64,000 nucleotides of DNA, from contig NZ_JADPIB010000001.1 in the NCBI RefSeq assembly GCF_015767265.1, forward strand, positions 186,001-250,000. The letters run 5' to 3'. The stretch comes from Aureivirga marina (GTDB lineage Bacteria; Bacteroidota; Bacteroidia; Flavobacteriales; Flavobacteriaceae). Numbering within the stretch: the first letter of the stretch is position 1; the number at the start of each line of letters is the position of its first letter. Shown here one piece after another: positions 44,839 through 54,341 of the stretch. The notes under the pieces were generated by a model. It worked only from the letters and a program-made list of their open reading frames with translations. It was not told the origin of the DNA and ran no database searches. The position numbers and the translations under genes are program-made.

Positions 44839-47255
44839 TTTTTCTTTCTTTTCTCAACAAAAAACCAACCAAGTGGTATTAAAATTAATAAAGCATAAGA
44901 ACTTAATGTAATTGTATTTCCTGTTTTGATAACTTGCGGTTCGAACTTGAATTCTATCGTATGTTTTCCTTCAGGAACTACAATTCCTCTCAATACATAA
45001 TCTGCTCTAAAAATCGGTGTTTTTTGTCCATCTACATAAGCATTCCATCCATCTTTATAATAAACTTCTGAGAAAATTGCTACCTGAGGTTTTGTAGAAT
45101 TTGATTCATAAATCAATTCGTTCGCTTTGTATTTTGTCAAAGAAATTGTCGCTGTAGAGTCTTTTACGATTTGAATTCCTTCTAAATCTTTTTTAAACCT
45201 TTCATCAACAATTGCTGTCGTTTTTGAATTAAAATCTGTTAAAGCTAAAATTTCTGCATTTGCATCTTTCACAAAGTCAACTTTGTCTACAAACCAAGCA
45301 TTTCCGTTTGCATTTGGATTAATTTGAACTTGTGGACGACCATCTTCTGAAGGGAAAATAATATATTTTGTATTTAACATATTCAGAACTTGTTCGTTGT
45401 TCTTTGAAATATGATAATCAAATAATTCTTGATATCTTCCAGGTTTTGCTGCATGATATCCTCCAATCGAATTATGGAAATAAGAAGTACTTCCATCGTT
45501 CATTGGATTTACCATAAAATTCGCAACTCTAAAATGAGATTTATCTTTTAAAATTTCTTTATCTACAACAGAAGGTTGAAAAGGTTTTTCAACTTGTCTT
45601 GCAGCAATGAAATCATGCTCATTTACATATCTTGAATCTACACCTACTAAATCAAATAAAACAATTACGAAGAAAACGATGTAAACAATATTTTTTCCAA
45701 TTTTTTCTTTCACAAAGAACCAAAGTGTTGCGGCTGCAATTAAAACTAAAATTAAAGTTCGAACACTATCTTGGAAGAAAATACTTTTTCTATCTGAAAT
45801 TACAGCATCTGCAAATCCAGGTAACATTTGATCATATCTTTGGTCTAATGCACTTTCAAATGCAAAGAAACTTGTTCCAAATAAGGTGAAAAATAAAGCG
45901 ATTCCTCCAGTAATATAAACGCTATATAATAAAGCTTTTTGTTTTCTTTCTTTAGAAACTTCTGATGAAAACATTTCTTTTAAAGCTAAAATTCCAAGAA
46001 GAGGAACAGCTAATTCTAAGATAACTTGAATTGATGAAACTGCTCTAAATTTATCATATAATGGCACAAAATCAATGAAAATATCTGTTACAAACCCAAA
46101 ATTCTTTCCCCAACTCAAAATCAAAGAAAAAATACTTGTTGCAACCAACCAGTATTTAATTCTTCCATCTACCATAAAAATTCCTAAAACAAAAAGGAAA
46201 ATAATTACAGCTCCAATATAAGCTGGCGCTGCAACAATTGGTTGACTTCCCCAATAAGTTGGTGCGTTTGCAGCAAATTCTTTAGCTTGTCTTGGATCAA
46301 TTCTTTGGCTTAAAAAACTATATAAATTAGAATCTTCACCAATATTTTCATTATTTGCTCCTCCCATAAATCGAGGAATAAATAAATCCATTGTTTCTAA
46401 TTTACCGTAACTATATTGTGTAATATATTCTTTAGATAAACCTTGACTTGCTTCTTTAGGATTTCCTTCAGGATCCACAGTTAATTCACTTGCAGAACGT
46501 GTTGAAAACTTCGCATATTCTTGGGTTGCTAAAAGACTTGTTGCATTCACTCCTACAGCAATAATTACCGCAGGAATTAAAATTCCGATTTGTTTTACAA
46601 AATTTGGAAGCTTATTATCTTTAAATGCATCCACTAAATAAACGATTCCCATTATAAGAACCATAAATAAAAGATAGTAAGTCATTTGTGGGTGACTTGC
46701 ATTGATTTCCAATGCCATAGCCAAAGCAGTTACGACAAAACCGAGTAAAAATTTATTCCTAAAAACGAGTAAAATTCCTGCCAAAACCATTGGCATATAG
46801 GCAATAGCGTGAGCCTTAGCATTGTGTCCAACTCCAAGAATTATGATAAAATATGTGGAAAATCCAAAGGACAGTGCTCCTAAAATTGCTAGTTTGTAAT
46901 TGACTTTTAAAGCAGATAAAAGAATAAAAAATCCAAGAAAATAAAGGAATAAATAATCTGCTGGACGAGGTAAAAAACGTAGAACGGAATCTAATTTTTT
47001 AATATAATCATTCGGATAATACGTACTTAATTGATAAGAAGGCATTCCTCCAAAATTCGAATTTGTCCAGTACGGTTCTTCACCATATTTTGCTCTATAA
47101 TCATAGATTTCTTTAGACATTCCTTGGAATTGTTGTATATCACTTTGGAAGAGTTTTTCACCTCTCAAAACTGGATAAAAATAAGCCAGGGAAACGATTA
47201 CAAACACAATGATTGCGATAATCGACGGAAAAAAGTTTTTTAGTTTTGTACTCAT
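44835..47255 (-). CDS. YfhO-family membrane protein
   Basis: The 806-aa protein has about 12 transmembrane helices in the first two thirds and a soluble C-terminal domain (about 540-770) followed by a last helix. Features of the YfhO/GT-C-like group are present: QFQGMSKEIYDYRAKYGEEP in the first external loop and YYKDGWNAYVDGQKTPIFRA near residue 735. YfhO proteins help lipid-linked glycosylation in Gram-positive bacteria; the flavobacterial role is unknown. Transcription is probably shared with upstream DUF4834 (7 nt gap). The gene is convergent with the LytTR gene, and their stop codons overlap. Confidence 0.88.
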   Translation of the reverse strand: MSTKLKNFFPSIIAIIVFVIVSLAYFYPVLRGEKLFQSDIQQFQGMSKEIYDYRAKYGEEPYWTNSNFGGMPSYQLSTYYPNDYIKKLDSVLRFLPRPADYLFLYFLGFFILLSALKVNYKLAILGALSFGFSTYFIIILGVGHNAKAHAIAYMPMVLAGILLVFRNKFLLGFVVTALAMALEINASHPQMTYYLLFMVLIMGIVYLVDAFKDNKLPNFVKQIGILIPAVIIAVGVNATSLLATQEYAKFSTRSASELTVDPEGNPKEASQGLSKEYITQYSYGKLETMDLFIPRFMGGANNENIGEDSNLYSFLSQRIDPRQAKEFAANAPTYWGSQPIVAAPAYIGAVIIFLFVLGIFMVDGRIKYWLVATSIFSLILSWGKNFGFVTDIFIDFVPLYDKFRAVSSIQVILELAVPLLGILALKEMFSSEVSKERKQKALLYSVYITGGIALFFTLFGTSFFAFESALDQRYDQMLPGFADAVISDRKSIFFQDSVRTLILVLIAAATLWFFVKEKIGKNIVYIVFFVIVLFDLVGVDSRYVNEHDFIAARQVEKPFQPSVVDKEILKDKSHFRVANFMVNPMNDGSTSYFHNSIGGYHAAKPGRYQELFDYHISKNNEQVLNMLNTKYIIFPSEDGRPQVQINPNANGNAWFVDKVDFVKDANAEILALTDFNSKTTAIVDERFKKDLEGIQIVKDSTATISLTKYKANELIYESNSTKPQVAIFSEVYYKDGWNAYVDGQKTPIFRADYVLRGIVVPEGKHTIEFKFEPQVIKTGNTITLSSYALLILIPLGWFFVEKRKKN

Positions 47256-47262
47256 AGAAAAT

Positions 47263-47562
47263 TTAGTCTTTCACGTCTTCGTAATCTACATATTCACCGA
47301 AGTCGTCATTCAATTTTTTATCTTTTTTATTTGGTTTCTTATCTATAGTTGTCTCTCCTACTTTCGATTTTTTATGTTCTTGATAGTGTCTTTGTTGTCT
47401 AGGATGTCCAGCCTGTTCACGCATTTTTTCCTGTAATTTTTCCATTGCTTTTTTAGCTAAAATTGGAAGGAAAATTCTCTTGAACACCTTTATTACATAA
47501 TACAAAACAATAATAATCAAGATGACCTTCACAACTCCTACTGCCGATGCTTCTTGTATCAT
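47263..47562 (-). CDS. DUF4834 family small membrane protein
   Basis: The 99-aa protein begins MIQEASAVGVVKVILIIIVL: one transmembrane helix (about 8-30) followed by a basic segment and a hydrophilic C-terminus ending in acidic DYEDVKD. This is the DUF4834 form, widespread in Bacteroidota and of unknown function. The start at 47562 is preferred to one 32 codons upstream, which would overlap the divergent promoter region. It sits 7 nt before YfhO. Confidence 0.82.
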   Translation of the reverse strand: MIQEASAVGVVKVILIIIVLYYVIKVFKRIFLPILAKKAMEKLQEKMREQAGHPRQQRHYQEHKKSKVGETTIDKKPNKKDKKLNDDFGEYVDYEDVKD

Positions 47563-47579
47563 AATATTTAATTTATTTT

Positions 47580-47587
47580 CAAAAGTA
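47580..47587 (-). promoter_or_regulatory. Putative -7 promoter element of the DUF4834-YfhO operon
   Basis: On the minus strand TACTTTTG matches TAnnTTTG, 17 nt upstream of the chosen DUF4834 start. This also supports the shorter start. Confidence 0.5.
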
Positions 47588-47630
47588 ATAATTTGCAACG
47601 AACTTAAACCGTTTAAAGTATATAAAATCT

Positions 47631-47638
47631 TATATTTG
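47631..47638 (+). promoter_or_regulatory. Putative -7 promoter element of the barrel gene
   Basis: TATATTTG is an exact TAnnTTTG match 22 nt upstream of the start codon at 47661. Confidence 0.5.
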
Positions 47639-47660
47639 GCGCAATAAAAAAACATCATTT

Positions 47661-48719
47661 ATGAAAAAAATTTGTTTGTTACTTTTATTATTTATTGTAC
47701 AAACAATTAATGCTCAGTACACTGAGGTTATTAATGCAAAGTTTCCAGGAAGTTCTGAAAGCCCCTATTCCGTTGGTACAAAAGTTTTACAAGTTGAAGG
47801 TGATTTGTTTTATGATAATTATGCAGAAAGTAATTATCAGCAAACCAATAGCTTTGGTTCTAATATTTATGTTCGTTATGGTCGTTTTTTAGAGAATTTA
47901 GAATTTGATTTAAATCTGACTTTACAGCATTCTTCTGTAAAATTCCCTACACAATATATGGATGATTATAATGTGTTTGGTTTAAGAGAATTAGTAATCG
48001 GAGCAAAATATTTAGTTTATAAAAAAGAATATAAAAATATTCGTTATGAAGAGATTCGAAGTTGGAAAAAATTAACTCGTACAGATTTTTCAAGATTGAT
48101 TCCCTCCATTGGAATTTATGCTGGTTTAAACACCAATTTTGTCGCAAATAAATTTAAAGAAGAAGGAGATGCACTTAGCCCCCGAATTGGTATTTTACTT
48201 CAAAACACATTTAATGACAAATTAAACTTAATTACAAACATATATGGTGATAAAATTACTTCGAAAAATGCAGAATATTTTTATGTAATTGCAATGACTT
48301 ATGCTATTGATCTTAAATGGTCTTATTTTATAGAAAATAAAGGTGTTTTTAGAAAAAAAGGGGGAAGATTATTATTTTCTACAGGAGCAGCTTATTTGTT
48401 TAATGAAAATTTACAGTTTGGTGGATATGTTAGATCTAATTTCGATACAAATAGATCAAATTTCACAATTGGTTTAGGTGCTGCTTGGCGTTTGGATAAA
48501 CACGTAGAAAAGAAACCAACAAAAGAAGAAGAAGAAAAGAGAAAGAAAAAGGAAGAAGAACAAAAGAAAAAAGACGAAGCAAAAAAGAAAAAGAAAGAAC
48601 AGCGACAAGCTGAAAAAGATAAAAAGAAAAAAGAAAGAGAAAGAGAAAAGTCGAAAAGAAAGGGTGCACGAAAGAAAGAAAAACGAAAAAATAAAAAGAA
48701 AAAGAAAAAAAAGAAGTAG
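47661..48719 (+). CDS. Outer-membrane beta-barrel protein with Lys/Glu-rich C-terminal tail
   Basis: The 352-aa protein has a signal peptide (cleavage near NAQ, residue 19) and about 255 residues of alternating strands typical of the Phenol_MetA_deg-like barrel group (FGSNIYVRYGRFLENLEFDL, RIGILLQNTFNDKLNLITNIY). The final strand seems to end with FTIGLGAAWRL near residue 278. The last 70 residues are almost only Lys, Glu, Arg and Gln, an unusual tail for a barrel. Neighbours are DUF4834 (divergent) and GNAT-rsmE downstream. Function unknown; transport of hydrophobic compounds is possible by family. Confidence 0.82.
   Translation: MKKICLLLLLFIVQTINAQYTEVINAKFPGSSESPYSVGTKVLQVEGDLFYDNYAESNYQQTNSFGSNIYVRYGRFLENLEFDLNLTLQHSSVKFPTQYMDDYNVFGLRELVIGAKYLVYKKEYKNIRYEEIRSWKKLTRTDFSRLIPSIGIYAGLNTNFVANKFKEEGDALSPRIGILLQNTFNDKLNLITNIYGDKITSKNAEYFYVIAMTYAIDLKWSYFIENKGVFRKKGGRLLFSTGAAYLFNENLQFGGYVRSNFDTNRSNFTIGLGAAWRLDKHVEKKPTKEEEEKRKKKEEEQKKKDEAKKKKKEQRQAEKDKKKKEREREKSKRKGARKKEKRKNKKKKKKKK
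48510..48719 (+). repeat. Long polypurine tract encoding the Lys/Glu tail
   Basis: About 210 bp of the plus strand are nearly all A and G, with only scattered pyrimidines. It is low-complexity coding DNA, prone to slippage and able in principle to form triplex structure. The A-rich end (AAAAAGAAAAAGAAAAAAAA) immediately precedes the stop codon. Confidence 0.7.
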
Positions 48720-48796
48720 ATTTAAGAATGTTGAATTGATGAAGTTTTACTAATAATAGTATTTTGAATAACTTCGCAAAAATTTAGATTATTTCG

Positions 48797-49915
48797 ATGA
48801 TTACTATTAAAGAAATGAAAACGAAGAAGGAAATGAAGAATTTTGTAAAATTTCCTTTCGAATTATATAAAAATAATGCTTATTGGGTTCCGCCAATTAT
48901 CAATGATGAATTAGCTAGCTTGGATAAAACTAAAAATCCAGTTTTTGAAAATGCTGAAGCTCGCTATTTTGTAGCTGAAAAGAATGGAGAAATTGTTGGT
49001 AGAATCGCTGCAATTATCAATTGGACAGAAGTAAAAGTACAAGAGAAAAAGAAAATGCGTTTTGGATGGTTTGATGCCATTGATGATGTTGCTGTAACAG
49101 AAGCACTTTTAAACAAAGTTTCTGAAATAGGAAAAGAAAATAATTTAGAGTTTATAGAAGGTCCTGTAGGTTTTTCTAATTTAGATAAAGCTGGGCTTTT
49201 AGTGAAAGGTTATGAGGAATTAAACACGATGGTAACATGGTATAATTTCCCATATTACAAAGAACATTTCGAACAACTTTCTTTTGAAAAAGCAGAAGAA
49301 TGGATTGAGTTTAAGTTTGATGTTACAGATATCATGACACCAAAATTAGAACGATTCTCTAAGTTAATTTCTGAAAAATTAGAATTAAATCTAATTGATT
49401 TTAAATCGACAAAAGAAGTGCTTCCTTATGTAGATGCAATGTTTGGTTTAATCAATGATACTTATTCTAGCTTGAGTACTTATGTTCCAATTGCACAATC
49501 ACAAATTGAACATTACAAGAAAAAATATATCAGTTTTATTCATCCAAGTTTTATCAAATGTGTGGCAGATAAAGATGGAAATCTAATTGCTTTTGGAATT
49601 ACAATGCCTTCTTTTTCGAAAGCTCTACAAAAAGCAAATGGAAAACTATTTCCTTTCGGAATTTTCCACATTTTAAACGCACAAAAAAATAATGATAAAG
49701 CTGCTTTTTATTTAATTGGAATTAAACCTGAATATCAAAGCAAAGGAGTTACTTCTATTATTTTCTATGAATTCTATAAAACTTTCATTGAAAAGGGAAT
49801 TAAACATTTAGAAACAAACCCAGAATTAGAAGATAACGTTAGTGTACAAGCTCTTTGGAAAAATTTTGATACAGAGTTACACAAAAGAAGAAGAACGTAT
49901 AAAAAAGAGATATAA
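48797..49915 (+). CDS. GNAT-type N-acetyltransferase-like protein
   Basis: The 372-aa protein has a GNAT-like N-terminal half (ITIKEMKTKKEMKNFVKFPF; ARYFVAEKNGEIVGRIAAII near residue 55) and a second related half with FYLIGIKPEYQSKGVTSIIF near 300, which holds the Q/R-x-x-G-x-G/A-like acyl-CoA loop. Such double-domain proteins are widespread in Bacteroidota and lack a known substrate. Its stop codon overlaps the rsmE start (TAATG), so the two are translationally coupled. Confidence 0.88.
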   Translation: MITIKEMKTKKEMKNFVKFPFELYKNNAYWVPPIINDELASLDKTKNPVFENAEARYFVAEKNGEIVGRIAAIINWTEVKVQEKKKMRFGWFDAIDDVAVTEALLNKVSEIGKENNLEFIEGPVGFSNLDKAGLLVKGYEELNTMVTWYNFPYYKEHFEQLSFEKAEEWIEFKFDVTDIMTPKLERFSKLISEKLELNLIDFKSTKEVLPYVDAMFGLINDTYSSLSTYVPIAQSQIEHYKKKYISFIHPSFIKCVADKDGNLIAFGITMPSFSKALQKANGKLFPFGIFHILNAQKNNDKAAFYLIGIKPEYQSKGVTSIIFYEFYKTFIEKGIKHLETNPELEDNVSVQALWKNFDTELHKRRRTYKKEI

Positions 49916-50622
49916 TGCAGTTATTTTATAATGAAACATTAGAACAAAATGCTACGCAGTTTGAGTTCGACAAAAACGAAAGCAAGCATATTGTTCGTGT
50001 TTTACGTAAAAAAGAAGGAGATACATTATATATCACAAATGGAAATGGTTTTCTTTTTGTTGGTAAAATCACTTTTGCAAATGATAAACATTGCATGGTT
50101 TCTATTGAAGAAATTATCGAAAAACCAAAAACTTGGAATTATCATTTACATTTGGCTGTTGCTCCAACAAAACTGAATGATCGTTATGAATGGTTTTTGG
50201 AAAAAGCTGTAGAAATTGGTGTGGATGAAATTACGCCAATTATCTGTGATCATTCGGAAAGAAAAGTGATTAAAAAAGAAAGAATGGAAAAAATTATTCT
50301 TTCTGCAATGAAGCAATCTTTGAAATATACTCTTCCAAAATTAAATGATCCAATAAAGTTAAGTCAATTTTTAGACAATGATTTTGAGAGTCAAAAATTC
50401 ATTGCCCATTGTGAAGAAACAGAAAAAGTTTTATTGAAAAATTCTTTGAAAGAAAATAAAGATACTTTAATTCTTATTGGACCTGAAGGAGATTTTTCAA
50501 CCAAAGAAATTGAAAAGGCAATTTCGAAAAACTTTAAACCTGTAAGCTTAGGAAATTCTAGACTTCGTACTGAAACAGCCGCAGTTGTGGCTTGTCATAG
50601 TGTAAGTTTTTTTAATGAATAA
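49915..50622 (+). CDS. rsmE: 16S rRNA (uracil1498-N3)-methyltransferase
   Basis: This SPOUT-class methyltransferase uses SAM to methylate U1498 of 16S rRNA in the 30S subunit. The 235-aa protein has the N-terminal PUA-like domain (HIVRVLRKKEGDTLYITNGN) and the knotted C-terminal domain with AVEIGVDEITPIICDHSERK (near 98-117), LILIGPEGDFSTKEI (near 182-196) and LGNSRLRTETAAV (near 211-223). The start overlaps the GNAT gene by one base. Confidence 0.96.
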   Translation: MQLFYNETLEQNATQFEFDKNESKHIVRVLRKKEGDTLYITNGNGFLFVGKITFANDKHCMVSIEEIIEKPKTWNYHLHLAVAPTKLNDRYEWFLEKAVEIGVDEITPIICDHSERKVIKKERMEKIILSAMKQSLKYTLPKLNDPIKLSQFLDNDFESQKFIAHCEETEKVLLKNSLKENKDTLILIGPEGDFSTKEIEKAISKNFKPVSLGNSRLRTETAAVVACHSVSFFNE

Positions 50623-50642
50623 AATCCTTAAAAATATTTGAT

Positions 50643-50674
50643 AAAAAAGCACTTCTTATTGAAGTGCTTTTTTT
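50643..50674. terminator. Bidirectional Rho-independent terminator
   Basis: AAAAAAGCACTTC and GAAGTGCTTTTTT form a perfect 13-bp stem with loop TTATT between the convergent rsmE and fibronectin-repeat genes. Confidence 0.94.
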
Positions 50675-50742
50675 GTCATAAAGACATTATAAAAAATTGT
50701 ATCAGAAAAAAAGCTTAAAACTATTTTTCTTTAAGTTATTTT

Positions 50743-52806
50743 TTAATTCTTTAAAATCTGTACAAAATTCGTTTTTTCATTTGAAGTTATTTGAATAAAA
50801 TAAACTCCAGATTTCAATGTAGAAATGTCTATTTTTTCTTCGGAAATATTCCCTTTTTTAGAAAATACTTTTTTTCCTAAAACATCTATAATTTCAATCT
50901 TTTGAATTTCTTCTTTTGCAGAAATTTTTACAAAATTATTTGCTGGATTTGGATAAATAGTTAATCCATCAATCGTTATTTCTTCTATTCCAACCGAAGC
51001 ATCAATAGTTGTAAATTCATATAATTCTGTAAAATCACTCCAATTTTCATTTTGACATTTTTGACGAATTTTAAATTGATAAGTTGTATTTGCTTCCAAT
51101 TCGGTAAAAACAGGAATTTCAAATGAAGTATTTCCATGATTTGTTGCAACTTCTTCTACTTGTTCTTCTGTTTCTTTTTTATAAATATAATAATGGAATT
51201 TTGAAGCTTCATTTTCTAAAGTTAAATTCACCATAGCAGAATTATGTGAAATATTCGAAAACGAAATCTCTAAAGGTTTTTGACAAGGTATACCATCTGT
51301 CGTAAAAGAATACAAAGCTGTCCATTCACTAAAATTATCAGGAATTGCGCATTGTCTTCTCACTTGAATAGAATAATTTGTATTAGGTTCTATCATTTCT
51401 CCGCCATAAGGTAAATTGAAATTATTCAAGGAAGTTTCTACATACTGATATTTGATTAATTCATTTGTATCTGTTTTGAATAATTTATATTCATATCCAT
51501 AAGTTGGGTTACTTGCATCAAAAGATACAAAAGCAGAATTGTGTGTAATATTTCCAACAGACAAAAATGTTGGCATTTGGCAAGCTCCAGATGTTGTAAA
51601 ATAGAAATCATCTGACCAAAGACTATTTTCTGAAGTTGCACAAGTTCTTCTGATATTAATTCTATATTCTGTAAATGATTCTAATGTATTTAAACTTGAA
51701 GGAATCGTAAACGAATCTTCTGTAGAATCAAAAACATATTGCTCAACCATTTCTCCTGTAATATTATTATATAATTTATATTCATAACCCAAAACAGAAA
51801 TCGTTGCATTCATATTTGCAGTTGCAGAATTCGATGTAATATCAGAAAAAGTAACTCCAACTGGCGTTTCACAATTACTAATTGTCGTTCCTAAAATTTC
51901 AGAAGGTTCACTGTAAGAACCATTACAATTTTTCGCCACTTTTATTTTATATTCTGTTCCTGGCTGAATATCATTATTCGAAAAAGTAAAAGCGCCATTT
52001 ACAAAATTATCTGTGTGATTTCCATAATTTCCCACAACTGAATTATCTGAAAGATCTATTACATTTAAATGAAAAGAACCTACTTCTTCAAAAGAAACAG
52101 AAAAACCATTTGTAAATGATTCTACAATTTGGAAATCAGCTGGTGGCATACAAACATCTTCTGTAGTAAAATTTTGATACCAATTTGTCCATTCACTATA
52201 AACTCCAAAATTATTCTCTCCACATTCTGATCTAAATTTGATTCCATAATTTGTATTTGGATCTAAGGAAATATAATTACTTAAATCAAAAGTTCCTGTT
52301 GTAGAACTTCCCAACATTAAAATTTCTCCTGTGTCATTATTTTTTAAATGAAATTCTAAAGCATTCCATGATGGATTAAATTCAATATTTACTGTTGCAT
52401 TATTTGTAGTAATATTTGAATATAAATTCTCCGTAATCGTAGGCTCTTCACATGGATAAACATTGCTTGTTTCTGAAACAACTTCTACCCAATCACTTAC
52501 ATTTTCATTATTTCCACACCATTGACGCACTTGAATAATATAATTTGTATTTGGCTGCAAACTTGAATCCTGAAAACTAAAAATTCCATTTATCATGTTT
52601 GAAAAATTATTAAATGTGTAGAATTTTTGACTCGAATCTGCTTCTAATAAAACTCTTAACTGAAATGCTTCTGTGTCTCCATCTCCTTGAAAAGCAACTT
52701 CAAAACCTGTAGCGTAGGTTTTAATTACATTCAGATTTGTTGGCTCATTACACGCAGATATTTTCAATATTAGCATAAAAAATAATGAGAATAATAGTTT
52801 TTTCAT
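50743..52806 (-). CDS. Secreted six-repeat fibronectin type III-like protein with T9SS sorting domain
   Basis: After a signal peptide (about 1-18) come six related modules of about 90-110 residues. Each opens with Cys-x-x-Pro (CNEPTNLN, CEEPTITE, CMPPADFQ, CETPVGVT, CQMPTFLS, CQKPLEIS) and has the FnIII pattern NSAxVxF and NTNYxIQVRRQC, with a second Cys that could pair with the first. The last 75 residues are a type A sorting domain (LTIYPNPANNFVKIS to TNFVQILKN) for T9SS export. It should be a surface or released adhesin-like protein. It is a single leftward gene, with no enzyme domain visible. Confidence 0.93.
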   Translation of the reverse strand: MKKLLFSLFFMLILKISACNEPTNLNVIKTYATGFEVAFQGDGDTEAFQLRVLLEADSSQKFYTFNNFSNMINGIFSFQDSSLQPNTNYIIQVRQWCGNNENVSDWVEVVSETSNVYPCEEPTITENLYSNITTNNATVNIEFNPSWNALEFHLKNNDTGEILMLGSSTTGTFDLSNYISLDPNTNYGIKFRSECGENNFGVYSEWTNWYQNFTTEDVCMPPADFQIVESFTNGFSVSFEEVGSFHLNVIDLSDNSVVGNYGNHTDNFVNGAFTFSNNDIQPGTEYKIKVAKNCNGSYSEPSEILGTTISNCETPVGVTFSDITSNSATANMNATISVLGYEYKLYNNITGEMVEQYVFDSTEDSFTIPSSLNTLESFTEYRINIRRTCATSENSLWSDDFYFTTSGACQMPTFLSVGNITHNSAFVSFDASNPTYGYEYKLFKTDTNELIKYQYVETSLNNFNLPYGGEMIEPNTNYSIQVRRQCAIPDNFSEWTALYSFTTDGIPCQKPLEISFSNISHNSAMVNLTLENEASKFHYYIYKKETEEQVEEVATNHGNTSFEIPVFTELEANTTYQFKIRQKCQNENWSDFTELYEFTTIDASVGIEEITIDGLTIYPNPANNFVKISAKEEIQKIEIIDVLGKKVFSKKGNISEEKIDISTLKSGVYFIQITSNEKTNFVQILKN

Positions 52807-52896
52807 CTTTTGATTTTTTTATTTAATTTTTAGCAAAATTACTTTCTAACAACCGCATCTTTTTCATCCAAAATGGGTGATTTTAATACAAAAAAA

Positions 52897-52918
52897 GCCT
52901 ATACTAAAAAGTATAGAC
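52897..52918 (-). terminator. Rho-independent terminator of the three-gene operon
   Basis: On the minus strand GTCTATAC and GTATAGGC pair with a loop of TTTTTA, followed by T7 (complement of 52890-52896). It lies 55 nt after the last operon gene. Confidence 0.8.
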
Positions 52919-52972
52919 CTAGATTTCTAAGAATAAGAGAAACAAATATTTTAATAAAAACTCTAAAAAAAA

Positions 52973-54328
52973 TTACTTTACCTTATCACAACTTAAAGCG
53001 CCAACTGGCCCTGTTGTATATTGTTTTAAATACGAATCATATTGTCCACCTCCTTGATATTTTCTTATAAATCCAAAATTTCTATGTCCACATCCTTCAT
53101 CACTTTTATACAATACATTTCCTTCTATATATTTCCCTTCTATATTCCCATAATCATCTTTTAAAATCTGCCAATCTAAAGTGATAATTACCTTTCTAAA
53201 ATCTACATCAGACCAATTTTTATTTCTTGCCCATAAACGAATTTGCTGTAACATTTCAGCTTCCAAATTCGCATCCTTTTTTACTGCTGTTGGAACTGGT
53301 TTCGATTCCAAAATTTTCTGTGTAATTTCTTTAGACATTTTCCCATAAATTTCTGTTCCAGCAGAAGCATCAAACTGAAAATAACCTGAAAAATATTCTT
53401 CTTTTTGTTTCATTTCTCCATTTGTCAATGCAACTCGAATTTTATATGTATCATTATCCAATCGCTCACTCATTCTTTTTAATAAAAACTCTGCTCCCAA
53501 AGCATTCATTTCATTATTTCCCACATCATTTGTCAAAATTTGAAACACAACATAATTTTTCTCCAAATCTTTCTCCGTCAAATCTTTTACTGTACATTGA
53601 TTAAAAATCTCATTTTCTTTTGGTAACAAATCTTTTTCATGTTTATCCATTCCTATACAAGCCCAATAATTCATTCCTCCATAAGCATCTTGAAAAGAAT
53701 TTGTCAAATCATATAAATATCCTTTTGTTTTCAATGGAAGTGGCAAATATGCAACTGCCCAAATTTCATCACCAACTTTAAATTTTGTTTTTATTTTTGA
53801 TATATCTTCTTTTCCTACTTCTGGTTTTTCAGAGAAAAAAACAATTTTACCTACATTTTCTTCATGAAATTTTGAAGTTGGATTTTTCACAAAAAACTCT
53901 GAGTTTTCAATGGTTTCTTTTTTATTTGACAAACTCTTCATTTCTGCCATAAATCCACTTTTAATTCCTAAAGCTTTTTTCCCTTTTTTCAACTCTTTTT
54001 TAGTTAATCCTAAAGCGAATTTATTCGAAATCATTCCTTTTTTATCCAATTCTAAAAGAGCTAAAACACCTTTATATTTTGTCAAAACCAATCGATTCTC
54101 CTTAGATTCAAATCGATTTTCATGATTGCCAATTGGTTTAAAAATTGCTGTTTTATTTCCGTTTGTGGTTTTAATTTCAGCTTTTAAACTTCCATTTTTT
54201 CTTTTTAAAATCTCTAGCTTTTTAATTCCTGTTCCTGAAACGAAATAAGATCCTGTTTCAAAACTTTGTGCATAATTTATCGTTGTCATTATTAAAAATA
54301 ACATCAAAACATAAAATTTCATTTGCAT
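52973..54328 (-). CDS. Secreted protein of unknown function, 451 aa
   Basis: The N-terminus is a signal peptide (cleavage near NYAQ, residue 20; the start could also be the Met at codon 3). The mature part begins with a beta-rich region containing an FETGSYFVSGTGIKKLEIL-type repeat, a Lys-rich middle, and a domain near 175-330 with VGDEIWAVAYLPLPLK and GYFQFDASAGTEIYGKMSK. The last third has conserved-looking Cys and Trp (CGHRNFGFIRKYQ). I recognise no family. It is the last of three leftward genes spaced 13 and 0 nt apart and followed by a terminator, so it should act with them. Confidence 0.75.
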   Translation of the reverse strand: MQMKFYVLMLFLIMTTINYAQSFETGSYFVSGTGIKKLEILKRKNGSLKAEIKTTNGNKTAIFKPIGNHENRFESKENRLVLTKYKGVLALLELDKKGMISNKFALGLTKKELKKGKKALGIKSGFMAEMKSLSNKKETIENSEFFVKNPTSKFHEENVGKIVFFSEKPEVGKEDISKIKTKFKVGDEIWAVAYLPLPLKTKGYLYDLTNSFQDAYGGMNYWACIGMDKHEKDLLPKENEIFNQCTVKDLTEKDLEKNYVVFQILTNDVGNNEMNALGAEFLLKRMSERLDNDTYKIRVALTNGEMKQKEEYFSGYFQFDASAGTEIYGKMSKEITQKILESKPVPTAVKKDANLEAEMLQQIRLWARNKNWSDVDFRKVIITLDWQILKDDYGNIEGKYIEGNVLYKSDEGCGHRNFGFIRKYQGGGQYDSYLKQYTTGPVGALSCDKVK

Positions 54329-54341
54329 TTATTTTAATTGA

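Noticed and set aside
47563-47658. Longer start of DUF4834
   Set aside because: It would cover the putative promoter at 47580-47587 and add residues unlike the family.
52873-53070. 65-aa rightward gene
   Set aside because: It covers the terminator at 52897-52918 and the 3' end of the well-supported leftward gene.
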